Below the pieces are notes generated by a model. That model saw nothing but the letters and a program-made list of their open reading frames with translations, was not told the origin of the DNA and made no database searches. This document shows, piece by piece, positions 45,957 to 57,727 of a stretch of DNA of 64,000 bases. Origin of the DNA: Bryum argenteum (lineage: Eukaryota > Streptophyta > Bryopsida > Bryales > Bryaceae); contig CM073321.1 of the NCBI GenBank assembly GCA_037043015.1, positions 29,315,010-29,379,009 of the forward strand, in the 5' to 3' direction. Made by a program: the position numbers and the translations under genes. The stretch's first letter is position 1. Every line of letters starts with the position of its first letter.

Positions 45957-46479
45957 TAGTTCATCGCGGCTTTAGCTAGTATGGAGGACAAAGTGGGCAA
46001 GAGCTCGTCCATAATTTTTTCTCGAATTGGATTTAAGCTTAATAATGTTGAAGTTAATTAGAGTTTTCTCGTTCTAGGCAGAATCAGATAAGTAGATTGT
46101 TGTAATTGTTTTGTAGTAGAACTGTATTGTAATTGATATTTTAGATAGAATCATATTTTTATAACAATATGTAATTTTTTACATTGTTATGATTTCTCAT
46201 TTTAATGTGTTTTCCGTTTTGATGTGCTATTCTTTTTTTGATTAGATATGGAATGTGTTTTGACCATTCCTAATATATATTCTCAATATAGTTGAGTTTC
46301 TTGTTTTAATGTGATGTATTGCTGATATTAGAGAGTTCTGAGTTTCTTGTTTTGCACTTTAGGTTGACCCGAAGTCCTTTTTGTGGGATTTAGGTCGATG
46401 ATAATAGGAATATTCTCACTTTAACGAAATATGTTATTTGATGATAATCTGAATATTCCCATTATAATGAATTACGTGT
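45957..46479. other. 3' flank of DUF7869 copy 3
   Basis: AT-rich and non-coding, with the two Y half-sites mentioned above. The Y element may end near 46400, since no Y motif was seen further right. Confidence 0.4.
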
Positions 46480-47178
46480 TTGAAGTATACAACTATCTCG
46501 ACAGCAGTTGAAATGGGCCAAATTAAAGTGGAACATGACAATGTATCAAATACAGGTTGCATGGAAGTGGGGTCACCTAGAGTTTCAACCATTCGATCAA
46601 GAAGTACAACTCATATCGGAGATGACTTCGATGTACAAATACAGCAGTTGATTCCAAAGGTTACCCAAACGAAAGGGGTCTATACGACTCGTATGATATT
46701 GCTGAAGACGGAGGTCAAAATAGAAGCAACAATTCCAACATGCACCCGAGCATTGGCAGTGACACAAGACATTGGGCCATCTTCAGAACCTTCCAATCGT
46801 ATTACAAGAAGCCACAAGCTTTTGAGGAAGGCACACGAGCGACGAAGTCGGAAAGGAGCACGGGTACATGAAGAAGTCCATGCAGGTATTGCTTCCTCCA
46901 ATAATCCGAAGACACGTACAATGTGACATCTACCACTCAATGCAAAGGGGATTACTAATGCTTAACGGCCCTTGAAGTGCCTTGTTACAGTGAACAAGAA
47001 AACAACTACAAACACGGAAGTGCGCAATTTGGCGAGTAAGGTTGAGTGTGAAGTACGCAATAAGACAGAGGATGAGGACGAGGATGGCGACCAAAGCAGT
47101 GATGAGTCTCTAGATGAAACCGATCCAAACGCAGATGAAGTATCAAGCAACAATACATATACATTGAAGCATACCTAA
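46480..47178 (+). pseudogene. Unrecognised basic/acidic protein, two in-frame stops
   Basis: A single frame runs from about 46480 to a TAA at 47178 with stops near 46924 and 46962. The first part is neutral, then basic (RKAHERRSRKGARVHEE), and the end is acidic (NKTEDEDEDGDQSSDESLDE). Such an acidic tail is common at the C-terminus of plant transposon proteins. I recognise no domain, and it may be only the 3' part of a gene. Confidence 0.3.
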
Positions 47179-47544
47179 AGACCTGTTGTTAGAATTTTTT
47201 ATATTGGATTGGAAGTTAGTACAATACTACAATGCGGTGCAAGTTGGGTTAATATTAGTTTATAATATTTTGGTATTTATAATATTTTGGTATTTATAAT
47301 ATTTTGGTAATTTAGTATCTTTCGGTGTATAATATATATTGTTGGGTATATGTAATAGTTACATCGTATATATAAATACTATATTAGTAGACATGGACAA
47401 CTCTCTACTCTAAAATCATGATGCATTGATCTTGTTTTGCTTAAAAAGGCATTTAAAAATAACATTGGTGCTCGGTTTGTACCAATATATAACTACATTG
47501 ACTGTTTTGTATTCAATCATAATTTCAGTCGTCACACACGTCGT

Positions 47545-47785
47545 GCCCCAGGGCGACCGTCGATCGTCATAAGCGCGGTGTCCCTAGAGCAACCAGCGAT
47601 CGCTATAAGCGACCGTTGATTGCCCTAGGCGACAGTCGATCGCTCTCGGGAGCCCGGCTGTCGCCTGGACGCGGTGGCCCAATGCAACTAGCGATTGCCA
47701 CAGGCAACCGTTGAATGCATAGGGCGATCGGCGAACGCCATAGGCGGCTGTCGATTGCAGAGGGCAACCGTTGGTTGCTGACCCG
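47545..47785. repeat. Degenerate 20-bp minisatellite with CGATCG cores
   Basis: About nine units approximate CGACCGTCGATCGCCATAGG, with one irregular insert at about 47650-47685. Many units contain the self-complementary CGATCG or GTTGATTGC. It is much more GC-rich than its flanks. Confidence 0.75.
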
Positions 47786-48465
47786 AGCTCGCCCACCAGT
47801 GCTTGCCTAGTGTGACTAATATTCTAGTTTCCACGTCATTATCAAACCTTTGCCACGTATGAAAATAGCTTTTACCTCAATGTCAAACTTCAAAACCCTC
47901 AACAAGTTTGTACTATGCAATTTCTAGTGTGGTGGACATTCTTGTCGAATTTGACGTCAGACAGACATGTCGATTACGGACAATTTAGAGAGACATTTTG
48001 AAAAGTGTGTTACATAAGACAACCCTGCAGCCGCTACTCGACCACCAGGGTAAAGGCACGCTATGGTCTACCCCCTGGTGGTTTCTAGTTTTCATGTACA
48101 ACCGGTACGAAACGTTCTAAACTATACAAATTTATCTTTCCTATAATCGTCGGCGAATTCGCGAGTCTTCAAGAGATCGTGCTTATCGTCTTGACGGATT
48201 TTTATCGTCTATAATTACATCTGACAACATGCTAGCCGTTGACGCTGTTTTGGCAAAGTCTTACAGTTTTTGCTCAGTTTGAACATAAATCGTTGTGTTT
48301 GTTCTATGTTAGTACACGATAGATGCACTTTGGTAGATTTTGAGAACCAGCGATTTTGGTTTTGGTGTGGAGTTTGTTCCTTTGACGTTTTCCGAGAGAT
48401 CTTTTGTGGACATTTATTTGATCAGAGTGTGCCTAGAGTGTGAAGGTTCTCGAGATCTTGTTGCA
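47786..48465. other. Non-coding stretch with one hairpin
   Basis: No gene seen. An inverted repeat ACCACCAGGG (48041-48050) and CCCTGGTGGT (48073-48082) can form a 10-bp stem with a 22-base loop. It may be the upstream region of the next gene. Confidence 0.45.
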
Positions 48466-50153
48466 ATGGGTGATAATCGCAATGTTGCTTAGCATATTGG
48501 GTCTAATAGAAGAGATCCTCATGCAAGGGCAGATGAGTTTTTTGATAGTAGGAAAAGTCTAAGAGAGGAGGAAGCAGAGAGACAACAAAAACGAGGAGAG
48601 TTGAGAAGGGAGAGAAAAGAAGAGGCAAGATTTCTTGCCACTACCTCTAAAATTGGAGAGGAAGACATGTTTTCACATAGGGTTTATGCTATAGCATCCG
48701 AGATTGTGAATTTGTTTCTGTTTAAGATGCAAACTTGTTCTACTGCTACTTCGAGGTTGAAGGTCATGGAGTGTGTCATGGAGGATGAACGCATCAGATA
48801 ATGTCTCCCTAAGTATTATCCTTGTAAACTAGATGCAATGGTTCAGTTAGAGTTTATTCAAAACTATCAGAAAGAATTAGAGACAGTCAAGGGTGCTCAG
48901 TCAGCTGACAAGCTTGCAAGGAAGTCTGTTCTTCTTGATGCAACTGTATCTTCAAGTGCGTTAAATATAAAAGTCTTGTCTAGGATTCTAAATGTGAATC
49001 CTCAGAACCTTAGAGTAGCATTACACCGCAAAGCTGAGCGTATTGGCGACACGGCTTCCGTGTTGGCTAAGCAAAAGTGAATGCTAGGGTTGTCTGAAGA
49101 AATTAGAGACTTTGTTGTAAAATGGTGGACGGAGAAGACTCGAGTAAGTCCAAACCAAAAGGAAGTTGTTCAAAAGTGGATTGGACCAAAGACCTACGAA
49201 CAACACTGCACTCACTACCTGCTGGAAATTGAGGTATCGTTAAAGACTATTTTTTGCGTCTAGTTTGTATTGATTTGGTACCAATTTAGCAAGCGAATAC
49301 TATTTAGGGTTTTCGAAATGACTCCTTCTTAGTTCAGTATCTAATGCTTAGTAATTACTGTTTTATGTGTATAAAATTTCATCTACAATGTATTCTAGTA
49401 GTGTATAAAATTTCATGAACAATTACGCAAAAGACATTTATGTGTCATCTCGTTTAGTATTTGTATAGTTTTAGCAAAGAATTTGGTTTAGTGTGTAATG
49501 CATTGGTTTTCTTCGTTAATTATAATCAGCTTGGTATGTTCAATGAAATGGTGTACTTTTTAGTATAGTTTGAACCGTGTAGTTAAGTCTTTCAAGGAAC
49601 GGTACATATTGTGATGTCTTCTTACAGGTTCTTCATGTGTATGCAGTCGCTCTTGTACAACAGATTTGATGAATTACATCCCGATGTTCCTATCAAATTG
49701 AGGGCTTTTAAAAAATTGAAGCCATATTTCGTTAGACCATGCAATAAGAGGAATGTATGTTGTTGTCGCTACCATGTTGAGATTGACATGCTTAGAGAGG
49801 GGTTCAATAAAATTTGAGGTGCAGATAATGGACTTCACTTCCTAAGTGATTGTACGTGTGAGTGTGTTGTTTGCAAGTCTCCACTAGGTGAAGCACATTG
49901 CCATGCTCATTTGAAAACATATAGTGGAACATCTCTGTCGCAGGAAATAGTTTGTTTAAAATCGGAGAATGCCGAGTGGCATGCACTTTCATGCGTTATG
50001 GGTACATGCACTGATTGTCGTGTTTTGAAGTTGGAGATTTGTCCTGAAGAACTTTTTGCATTAATACTTATTACCTGGAAGTGTTTTGAGAATGAAGTGA
50101 TTGGAGTCACTCAGGAGGGGAGGCCCCAAAAGAAGGGGAATGCACGGGTGTGA
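48466..50153 (+). pseudogene. Transposon-associated protein with SPNxK and CCCRYHVE motifs
   Basis: From ATG 48466 one frame continues to 49263 with three stops (TAG near 48490, TAA 48799-48801, TGA 49078-49080). It has a charged coiled coil (SLREEEAERQQKRGELRRER), then VVKWWTEKTRVSPNQKEVV and GPKTYEQHCTHYLLEIE. An intron probably follows (GTATCG near 49232 to an acceptor near 49627). The second part reads LYNRFDELHPDVPIKLRAF, FKKLKPYFVRPCNKR, CCCRYHVE, then after a TGA near 49815 a Cys-rich block (CTCECVVCKS). I remember this order from proteins of unknown function scattered through plant and animal mobile elements. It may be a transposase of another family; no catalytic residues can be assigned. 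Confidence 0.5.
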
Positions 50154-50797
50154 GCGGTGAGCAGTGATTGGCAGATTTTTTTTATTTTTCATGAAAGATT
50201 AAGACCCTATTACCACTCATTGTACTTGAGGTAGTGACCCTATGACCATTGAGTTAAGGATGATGAAATATATTTGGGAATAGTTTGATCTAAATGAGTA
50301 CCCCAAATCTGTGAAGTTGGATCTTATTTCTGCGCGAAAGTAATGTTGGCTCCATACCATAACTCCTTAAATAATAATTAATCAAACGTTTTTACATTGT
50401 CGTCCATAATTTAGGGTTGACGTCATCGCTTCTCACCTCATAAAATTCGAAGCCAATTTTACTCTGATTAAGATGTGAAGTTTTTTACACATTTTGCTTT
50501 CGGTTATGGGATCGCGAGAATAGATACACCGATGCATTGTAATTGGAGTTGAACGAGTTACATCAAAATGAGGGCTGACGTCATCGTAAGAGGCAAGCAT
50601 GGCTTCAATTACAATGTATTCTCATACTTAGAGTAGGTTAGTGTAGGTTTGGCCATAAACGATAATCATGATAAGTAAAAGTATAAAACCGTAAATATCA
50701 AAAAACACATATAGATAGTATATAAGTAATAGATCATGGTAAACTACAAATGTATGGCGCTACCATATCCAGTAACTATCAGAAAACAAATCACACA
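50154..50797. other. Non-coding stretch between convergent genes
   Basis: No gene seen. Two TGACGTCA palindromes (50418-50425 and 50576-50583) occur in similar contexts (TGACGTCATCG), resembling bZIP-type sites. Significance unknown. Confidence 0.4.
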
Positions 50798-51109
50798 CTA
50801 GGCTGAAGGTGTAATACCATTAAAGTGCTGATCACACTCATCAGCCTCAAAGTCTATAAACTTAAGCACACTATTGCTATAACGTGGACGTGGAGTGTCA
50901 GACAAAATGGACGCTGGAGCTTGAATAAACTCTTGAGCAAGACGCTCAGCGTAGGATGGTAGGGTGAATGTTGATGGAGGGCTATTGTAGAGATGAGCAT
51001 TGCGAGTCAATCGCTCTTTCAGACCTGCGATCCTCAAATTACAAAGAAAGTCAATACTACCGATTTGTAAGAGTATAATTTGAATTTGAGAAAGAGAAAA
51101 CAAGATGGT

Positions 51110-51114
51110 ATTAC
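51110..51114. repeat. Target-site duplication ATTAC, left
   Basis: ATTAC precedes the left LTR and is repeated after the right LTR at 59021-59025. Confidence 0.95.
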
Positions 51115-52409
51115 TGTCGCAACCCTTGCTAGCTCACCTTAGCTTACACCAACTTTTTCCCAACTCTAGCAAGTGTCACGAGCGCTAACTCTGCACATCC
51201 CCCACATGCACAAAGTTAGCTCTCCATACCAACCACCAAGCTCACCGCTTGGTTATCAATCCCTCCTACTCATGCAACCGGGACTCAACCCCTTCGTAGG
51301 TAGCCAATGGTTAGGTGCGGACTTCCACTTATGTCCAAGGCCCAACTTGGTGGCACTCCCATACCACGCGGCCTAACCGCATTTGGTGGTGTCTCCTCAC
51401 CACCGCCCATGACCACCATGGTGACCCCAAGGCCACCAAGTAATCACAACGCCGGCGGTGAGACACCACCCCACATCGGTAGCACTCATGGTCCTCATTT
51501 TGCCTATATGAGTCCCGTGGTGAAGCCCCAACACTAGCTCCCCCACCGGGACTCACCTTGTCCTTATGAGCCACCGTGGTGAAGCCCCAACACTAGCTCC
51601 ACCCACCGTGCCTCATTTTGCACTTTGAGTCCCCATGGTGGAGCCCCAACACTAGCTCCACCCATTGGGACTCACCTTGGCTTGGGAGTCCCCATGGTGA
51701 GGCCCCAACACTAGCCACACCACTCGGGACTCCCACCTTGGTCACCACCAAGGCACCATGGGAGTGGGGAGGGAGACCAGCCCTCCCCATAGTATACTCT
51801 GTGGGATTCGGCAGCCCCCTGGTCCTAGGTGAAGGGCTGGACCCTCACACCTCTAAAGTTTGGAAGACCACCCAATCTCCCAATGCCTTAGCCGCTGGAA
51901 GGCCCCGGGAGACTTCCCGAACCTTCCAGGGCTCGTATCTACCCCGTCCCGCATCCAAACGCGACGAGCGACCACTCTATCGACATCTACTCGTCAAGTA
52001 GATGCCGATACACACCTTACTTGCCTCATTCCGACAAGTATTGAGGGAGTTATGCCCCTCTGAAGATTCGGGAGTCCCGGGCCAGCTTCCCAGTCCAGCA
52101 CTGTCCCTGGACAGCACTCACTTTAGTCCCACAATCTTCCAACTCCCATAACTTTTAGCTCACACCTCCAAATGAGGTGCTCCTTAGCATCCCGGAATCG
52201 TGGCAACATGAGCTTCCATAATCTCATGTCCATTCCGTCGTGGCTCCTAGTCTCCGTGGGTGAGAGGCGTCTCCAACGCCCGGGGTCCTCTCCCACACTA
52301 GGCCCACTTAGGTTCCCTTCACCTTGACACCCCAAGGCCCGGGCGTCACTCCGGTGTCCCCCTTGGGCCCTTGGTGTTGCGGGCACTCCTCAAGGAGAGG
52401 TGCGCGACA
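51115..52409 (-). repeat. 3' LTR of the chromovirus
   Basis: 1295 bp, TGTCGCAACCC to GTGCGCGACA, nearly identical to 57728-59020. Short open frames inside it are not genes. Confidence 0.95.
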
Positions 52410-52422
52410 CTCACCCCCACCT
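52410..52422 (-). promoter_or_regulatory. Polypurine tract of the chromovirus
   Basis: AGGTGGGGGTGAG on the minus strand, directly before the 3' LTR; primer for plus-strand synthesis in such elements. Confidence 0.8.
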
Positions 52423-53206
52423 AATGGAGTCGATGCCCTCATCGACTATACTTGTAGTCGGTCACACCAACTCTTGGGTTGCCATCCCCATGGGTGCAGC
52501 ATTGTGTTTCACCAGGACGCGACCCCCACAATGCACTCTCAAACTTTGGCAAAGTCTCAAAGGTGTCGTCACTAGGTGGTCCGTTTAGTACCCTGGACTT
52601 CTTCCAAGGCAACTAAACTACTCTAGACCCACCTACTTTGAGACCCTCTTGGATTGCCCTTACCTTGGCTCTCCAAGTTAGGCTCCACTAGCCTAACACT
52701 TCTTCCTTGACTACTAGGCTGGACCTCAATGCTTCCACCAAGTTGTCTTGGTTGCAAACCCAAGATGGCTTTTACACCACGACTCGATCGCACGGGGGTA
52801 ATGCCAAGTTCCGCCCAACTCGGATCCCACTATCTCTTTCGAGGCATGGGTTCATGACTCCCATGCACTAGCTTGCACTAGTTTGTGGGAGTGGCGCTTT
52901 TATGAGCACGCGCCATTACCTTGTCCCCGTCCGGACAAGCCCAAGGCCAAGGGACTTCATGGTTTTATCCACTCTTTCTCTTAGCCTTGGTCCCCATTAC
53001 TCGGCCTTCCCAACTCGGTTTCACATCTCTATTCCCCCTCTTCCACCAACTTAGCACAAGTACAAGACTAGGACTCCATCTCATACTCTTCTCTTTGCAC
53101 ACACAAGCCAAACTTTATTGCCAAATCCAAAGAACAAGTACAAGTGTTGTGGATCTACGCCCAAGCTACAAGTCATCCTCCCCCACTACGGAGATTGATG
53201 TCCTCA
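52423..53206. other. Chromovirus 3' untranslated stretch
   Basis: About 0.8 kb between the chromodomain stop and the polypurine tract, without a recognisable frame on the element's strand. Confidence 0.6.
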
Positions 53207-56200
53207 TCAATGCCTACGTTGCTTCTTGTTGGAGCTCCTATGCTTCTCAAAGTTCTCCACCACCTCCTTAGCATTCACCATGTCCTTTGCCGCCACCCAC
53301 GTTGCTTCTTTCTCGTGGTATCCTCGCCACTTCACAAGGTATTCCTTGCTCTTGTTTTTGAGGTTCCTACTCTTGAGGATGGCCTCTACCTCATATTCCA
53401 AATGTTGTCCAACCAACTCTGGTGGTGGCCGAATCACTTGCTTGCGATCCGGCCACAAGGTATCCTCCTTGAATGGCTTTAACAATGAAACATGGAATGT
53501 TGGATGCACTTTGATCTCGGGTGGTAGCTCCAACTTATACACATCTTTGAACACCCGTTCCACAATGGGAAACGGACCCGCAAACTTGGACATGAACTTT
53601 GGAGTGAGGCCTTCGGGCATGGTGAAGTTCTTCACATTCAACAACACCTTTTGTTCCACCTCATACTCCACTTCACGTCTTCCGGCATTGACTTGCTTCT
53701 CATAGCGCCTTCTTGCCTTCTCCAACAACAACTTGGTTTTTTCCAACATATGTTCCCGCTTTTTGGCCAAGTCTTCACCATCTTGGTTGAACTCTGGTGT
53801 TGAATGTGCCCCCTCGAGAGCTAAGTCAGCGTTTGGAGTGGCTCCACTCCATAGGCCACTTTGAAAGGTGACTCCTTAGTTGCCGAGTGTGTGGCCGCAT
53901 TGTAACTGAACTCCGCCAACCCCACATAGTCTACCCAATCACGTTGGTCCGCACTCACAAAGTTCCTCAAGTATTGGTTCAAGACCCCATTCACCCTTTC
54001 GGTTTGCCCATCTGTTTGGGGATGAAAGGCGTGCTAAATGTCAACTTGGTTCCCACCTTCCTAAAGAAGTGTCTCCAAAATGCACTTGTGAACTTTGGGT
54101 CTCGATCCGACACAATCACTCTTGGCAACCTGTGATGCTTCCACCATGCATCGAGAAAGATCTTGGCGGTCTCAAGCGCGATTCAGGATTCCTCTAGTTG
54201 GCACCATATGAGCCAACTTGCTAAACCGATCCACCATCACTAAGATGGCATCATACCCTTGCGACTCGGGAAGGCTTGTGATGAAGTCCATAGACACACT
54301 ATGCCAAGGACCCGCGGAATTGGCAATGGTTGCAACAAGCCCGCTTGCTTTTGATATGAAGCCGGTTAAGTTGGCACTTCACACAAGTCTTCACAAAGTG
54401 GGTTATGTCATCTTTCATCCCCGGCCAATAGTACCTCCTTGACACCGTTGCAATGGTAGTCTTTTCTCCCCTATGGCCGGCTATGGGACTATCATGTTCC
54501 TCCTTCAAAACCAACAATCTAAGCTTGCCTTGAGGAACATACACCCTACTTTGCTTATACTTGAGCAATCCATTCACCAACTTGATCTCCTTGAGCTTCT
54601 TGCCCTTCCTAAGATCACCAAGCATTTGTTGTGCCTCGGGGTCCTTCATGTACCCCTCTCTTATCCGCCGTTCCCAATTGCCTTCACCCTTATACATGAG
54701 CCGCAAGACTTGGGTGGTGCTCATGGCATGAAACTCTTCCTTTCTACTTAGCGCATCCGGCACCACATTGTCACGGCCCGGTTTGTGGATCAAGTCCACA
54801 TTCATGAGCGCCAAAGTATCATGCCACCTCAATTGTTTGGCACTCATTTGTGCTTGTGTCTCAAAATACTTCAAAGACACATTATCGGTGTAGACCTTAG
54901 TCTTGTGCAACCCCAAGTAATGTTGCCATGTCTTCAAACAATGCACCACCGCAAAGAGCTCCTTCTCGTGAGTTGGCCATCTCCTTTGACACCCATCCAA
55001 CTTCTTGCTCTCATAGGCAATTGGCCTACCATCTTGCATCAAGACGCCTCCAATGGCAAAGTCACTTGCATCTGTGTGGACCTCAAAGGGCTTATCAAAC
55101 TCAGGGAACTTCAACACTGGTGGAGATGACAACTTGTTCTTGAGTTCCTCAAAGGCTTGGTAGCAAAATTCATCCCATACTTGGTTCACCCCTTTTTCAA
55201 CAAGTCGGACAAAGGCTTGGCAATCTTAGAGAAGTTGCGTATGAAGCGGCGATAGTAGTTTGCTAGGCCAAGGAATGACCTAAGTCCCTTTTGTGTAGAA
55301 GGCCGCTTCCACTCTTTGAATTGCCTTCACCTTCTTCATGTCCGGCTTGATTCCATCTCCGGTAACCACATGGCCCAAGAACTCCATCTCAAGTTGTGCA
55401 AACTCACTCTTTTCCCCATTAGCATAAAGCTTGTTGTCTCTAAGCTTCATGAGTACTGCCTCAAGGTGCTTTGCATGTTCCTCGGCCGTCTTGGAAAACA
55501 CCAAGATGTCATCGATGTAGACAATCACAAAGTCATCCATTTCCTCTCGAAAGATGGTGTTCATAAGGGTTGTGAATGTTGAGGGTGCATTGCACAACCC
55601 AAAGGGCATCACAAGGAACTCATAAGACCCATACCTTGTGCGGCACGCGGTCTTTTCCACATCCGCATCCGCAATGCGGATTTGGTAGTAACCCGACTTC
55701 AAGTCTATGCGACTAAAGTACTTAGCTCCCGCCAATCTATCAAAGAGATCATCAATTCGAGGCAAAGGGTAGTTGTTCTTGATGGTCACCTTATTCAAGG
55801 CCCTATAATCAATGCACATCCTAAGCTTGCCATCCTTCTTGTCCACAAAGAGGACCGGTGCACCATATGGTGACTTGCTTGGTCTCACATAACCCCTTTC
55901 CAACAAGTCGTTTAGTTGCTTCTTTAGCTCCACCAACTCTTTTTGGTTTAACCGATAAGGTGCCTTAGAAGGTGGCTCGGCTCTCCGTGTAGCACCTCGA
56001 TCTTGTGATCCACTTCTCTTCTTGGGGTAGCTCTTTGGGTAACTCATTGGTAAGCACATCCTTGTACTTGGCCAACACCTCTTGAATTTGTTTGGGAAGT
56101 GGTTGTTGCACCCCTTCCCCTCATGCCCAAGTTGCTCTTCACGAGCCATCACCACAAATTGATGTTCCAACATTTGGTCTAAAGAGACCAAGTTTAATTT

Positions 56201-56588
56201 GCCCCCGCTATTGAAGGGCCACGAGTTAACTTCAACACTAACTCCTTGCCATCACGGCGCACCACTAACCGTCTTTGGCTTGCGCCTCACATCCACCACC
56301 GTGCGCCTCAAAGAAGGTATCCCCTAAGATGAGGTCTACCTCATCCATCTCACATAATGTGAAATTCTCAACAAACTCCAATGTCCCACACTTCAAGGTC
56401 ACTTGCAACGCCACTTCCTCCGTCTTGTGCGGTTCGCCCTTTGCAAAACGCACATTGATGGGCTTGCTTGCCTTTTGCAGTGGCAAGCCCAACTCCCTTG
56501 CTAGTTTGGGACTCATGAAGGAGTGCGTTGCCCCTTCTTGTCGGGGCACTCCGCAATGAAGTGGCCAATCTTGCCACAACCATGGCAC
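53207..56588 (-). pseudogene. pol: pol of the chromovirus: damaged protease, RT, RNase H, integrase, chromodomain
   Basis: Protease remnant 56588-56265: GATHSFMSPKLARELGL and LILGDTFFEAH, but the DSG preceding ATHSF is absent. RT (56191-55280): [31 protein letters not shown], catalytic [11 protein letters not shown] frameshift near 55290 leads to RNase H (55189-54299): FEVHTDASDFAIGGVL, LRWHDTLALMNVD, then the integrase zinc region (HDSPIAGHRGEKTT, CVKCQ). The integrase core (about 54298-53850) is split by shifts but [22 protein letters not shown] and a GQTERVNG-like site can be read. The frame 53770-53207 holds the integrase tail (HVSLLKPF) and a chromodomain (EYLVKWRGYHEKEATWV), which in chromoviruses directs insertion to marked chromatin. 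Confidence 0.85.
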
Positions 56589-57675
56589 CTCTTGGCCTTG
56601 GTGTCATCACCTTTGTCTCCCCCTTTAGATGGCTTTCCCCCTTGGTGTTCCCTTTTGTTAGAAGCTCCACCATCCACTTGTCCCTTGTGTTTGTTGCCAA
56701 AGCCAAACTTCTTGCGCTCTTTGCCTCGAGCCGCATTCCTATTTGATCCGCTTTGTTGAGAGGGGCCACTTGACTTCCTCTCGGGTCCATCAGCCTCAAT
56801 CCTTTCAACAATCTTGATGATGCCCGCCACATCCTCAGGAAGTTTTGGGAACTTGAACAAGGCATCCACCACCCACTTTTGAAGCCCACCCAAAAAGATG
56901 CACTTCTTAGAGAACTCATCCATCTTGGGTGTGGCATTCATTTGGGCATTGAAGTCACGCACATAGGCCTTGAGAGACCCGGTGTGCCTCATTTGCACCA
57001 AGTTCATGTCTTCCCTCAACTCCCGATACTCGGTGTGAAGCGTTCACTCAACAAGTCTTTGAAGCCACCCCAAGTCAAGTTTGCCACCAACTCCGGCTCT
57101 TGCTCCTTTTTGCTTGTCCACCATTGAAGAGCATGATCCTTGAGAAATGTCACCGCAATGGAAACCTTGTCCTCCTCATCCGGCTTTTGGACATCATAGT
57201 AGTTATCCATCTCAAGAAGGAATTCCTTCACCTTCCTTGCCTTACCAAGTCCCGAGAAGGTGCTTGGCATGTTTACCTTAGCCAACTTTTTGGTGGAAGA
57301 TGAAGGTCGGGACCCTTGCATCATGAGGTGTTCAATCAACCTCTCTTGGCGATCCCTTTCTTCCTTCCCACGCTTGAGCTCTTGATTCACGGAGTCCATG
57401 AACTCAAGCATTCTCATTTGGAAAGCCAATTGAGGATCTTGTCTTTCCACCCCTTGGGAAGACTCTAGGCGTCTCGACCTAGAGCGCTCCTCTTCACCCA
57501 AGGGCTCCTCTTGAAGTGACAATTCCATTTGCTCATTGCCCTCACTAGTGGCAGCTTGCTCATTGGAGTCATGAGAATGGGCCTCACTTGTAGGATCGGG
57601 GTCTTTGTTCCCCCTCGTGCGTGGCCGCTTGGAAGCTCCAGGCTCATCACCCTCAATGGTCTTCTTCTTGCCCAT
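56513..57675 (-). pseudogene. gag: gag of the chromovirus, frameshifted
   Basis: The likely start is ATG at 57675 (MGKKKTIEGDEPG), just inside the primer site; an upstream in-frame ATG lies in the LTR. Acidic and basic N-terminal region, then the capsid-like part (MPSTFSGLGKARKVKEFL, HALQWWTSKK, FKDLLSERF). A one-base shift near 57030 separates it from the frame continuing MRHTGSLKAYVRDFNAQM to the knuckle CHGCGKIGHFIAEC. It stops soon after CPDKKG. One zinc knuckle, as usual for chromoviruses. Confidence 0.85.
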
Positions 57676-57713
57676 TGCTCCCTCACAACTTTGCACTTGG
57701 GTACTAAAAGCCT

Positions 57714-57725
57714 GCTCTGATACCA
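57714..57725 (-). promoter_or_regulatory. Initiator-Met tRNA primer-binding site
   Basis: The minus strand reads TGGTATCAGAGC two bases after the 5' LTR end, the classical iMet primer site of plant LTR elements. Confidence 0.95.
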
Positions 57726-57727
57726 AG

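Noticed and set aside
48466-49263. Reassigned stop codons (TAG/TAA read as Gln)
   Set aside because: TGA also interrupts frames in several genes, frameshifts are common, and each kind of stop is one C-to-T change from a Gln or Arg codon, so ordinary decay explains it.
51173-51376. Short open frames inside the chromovirus LTRs
   Set aside because: They occur identically in both LTRs, are short, and have no features of a protein; the LTR is regulatory.
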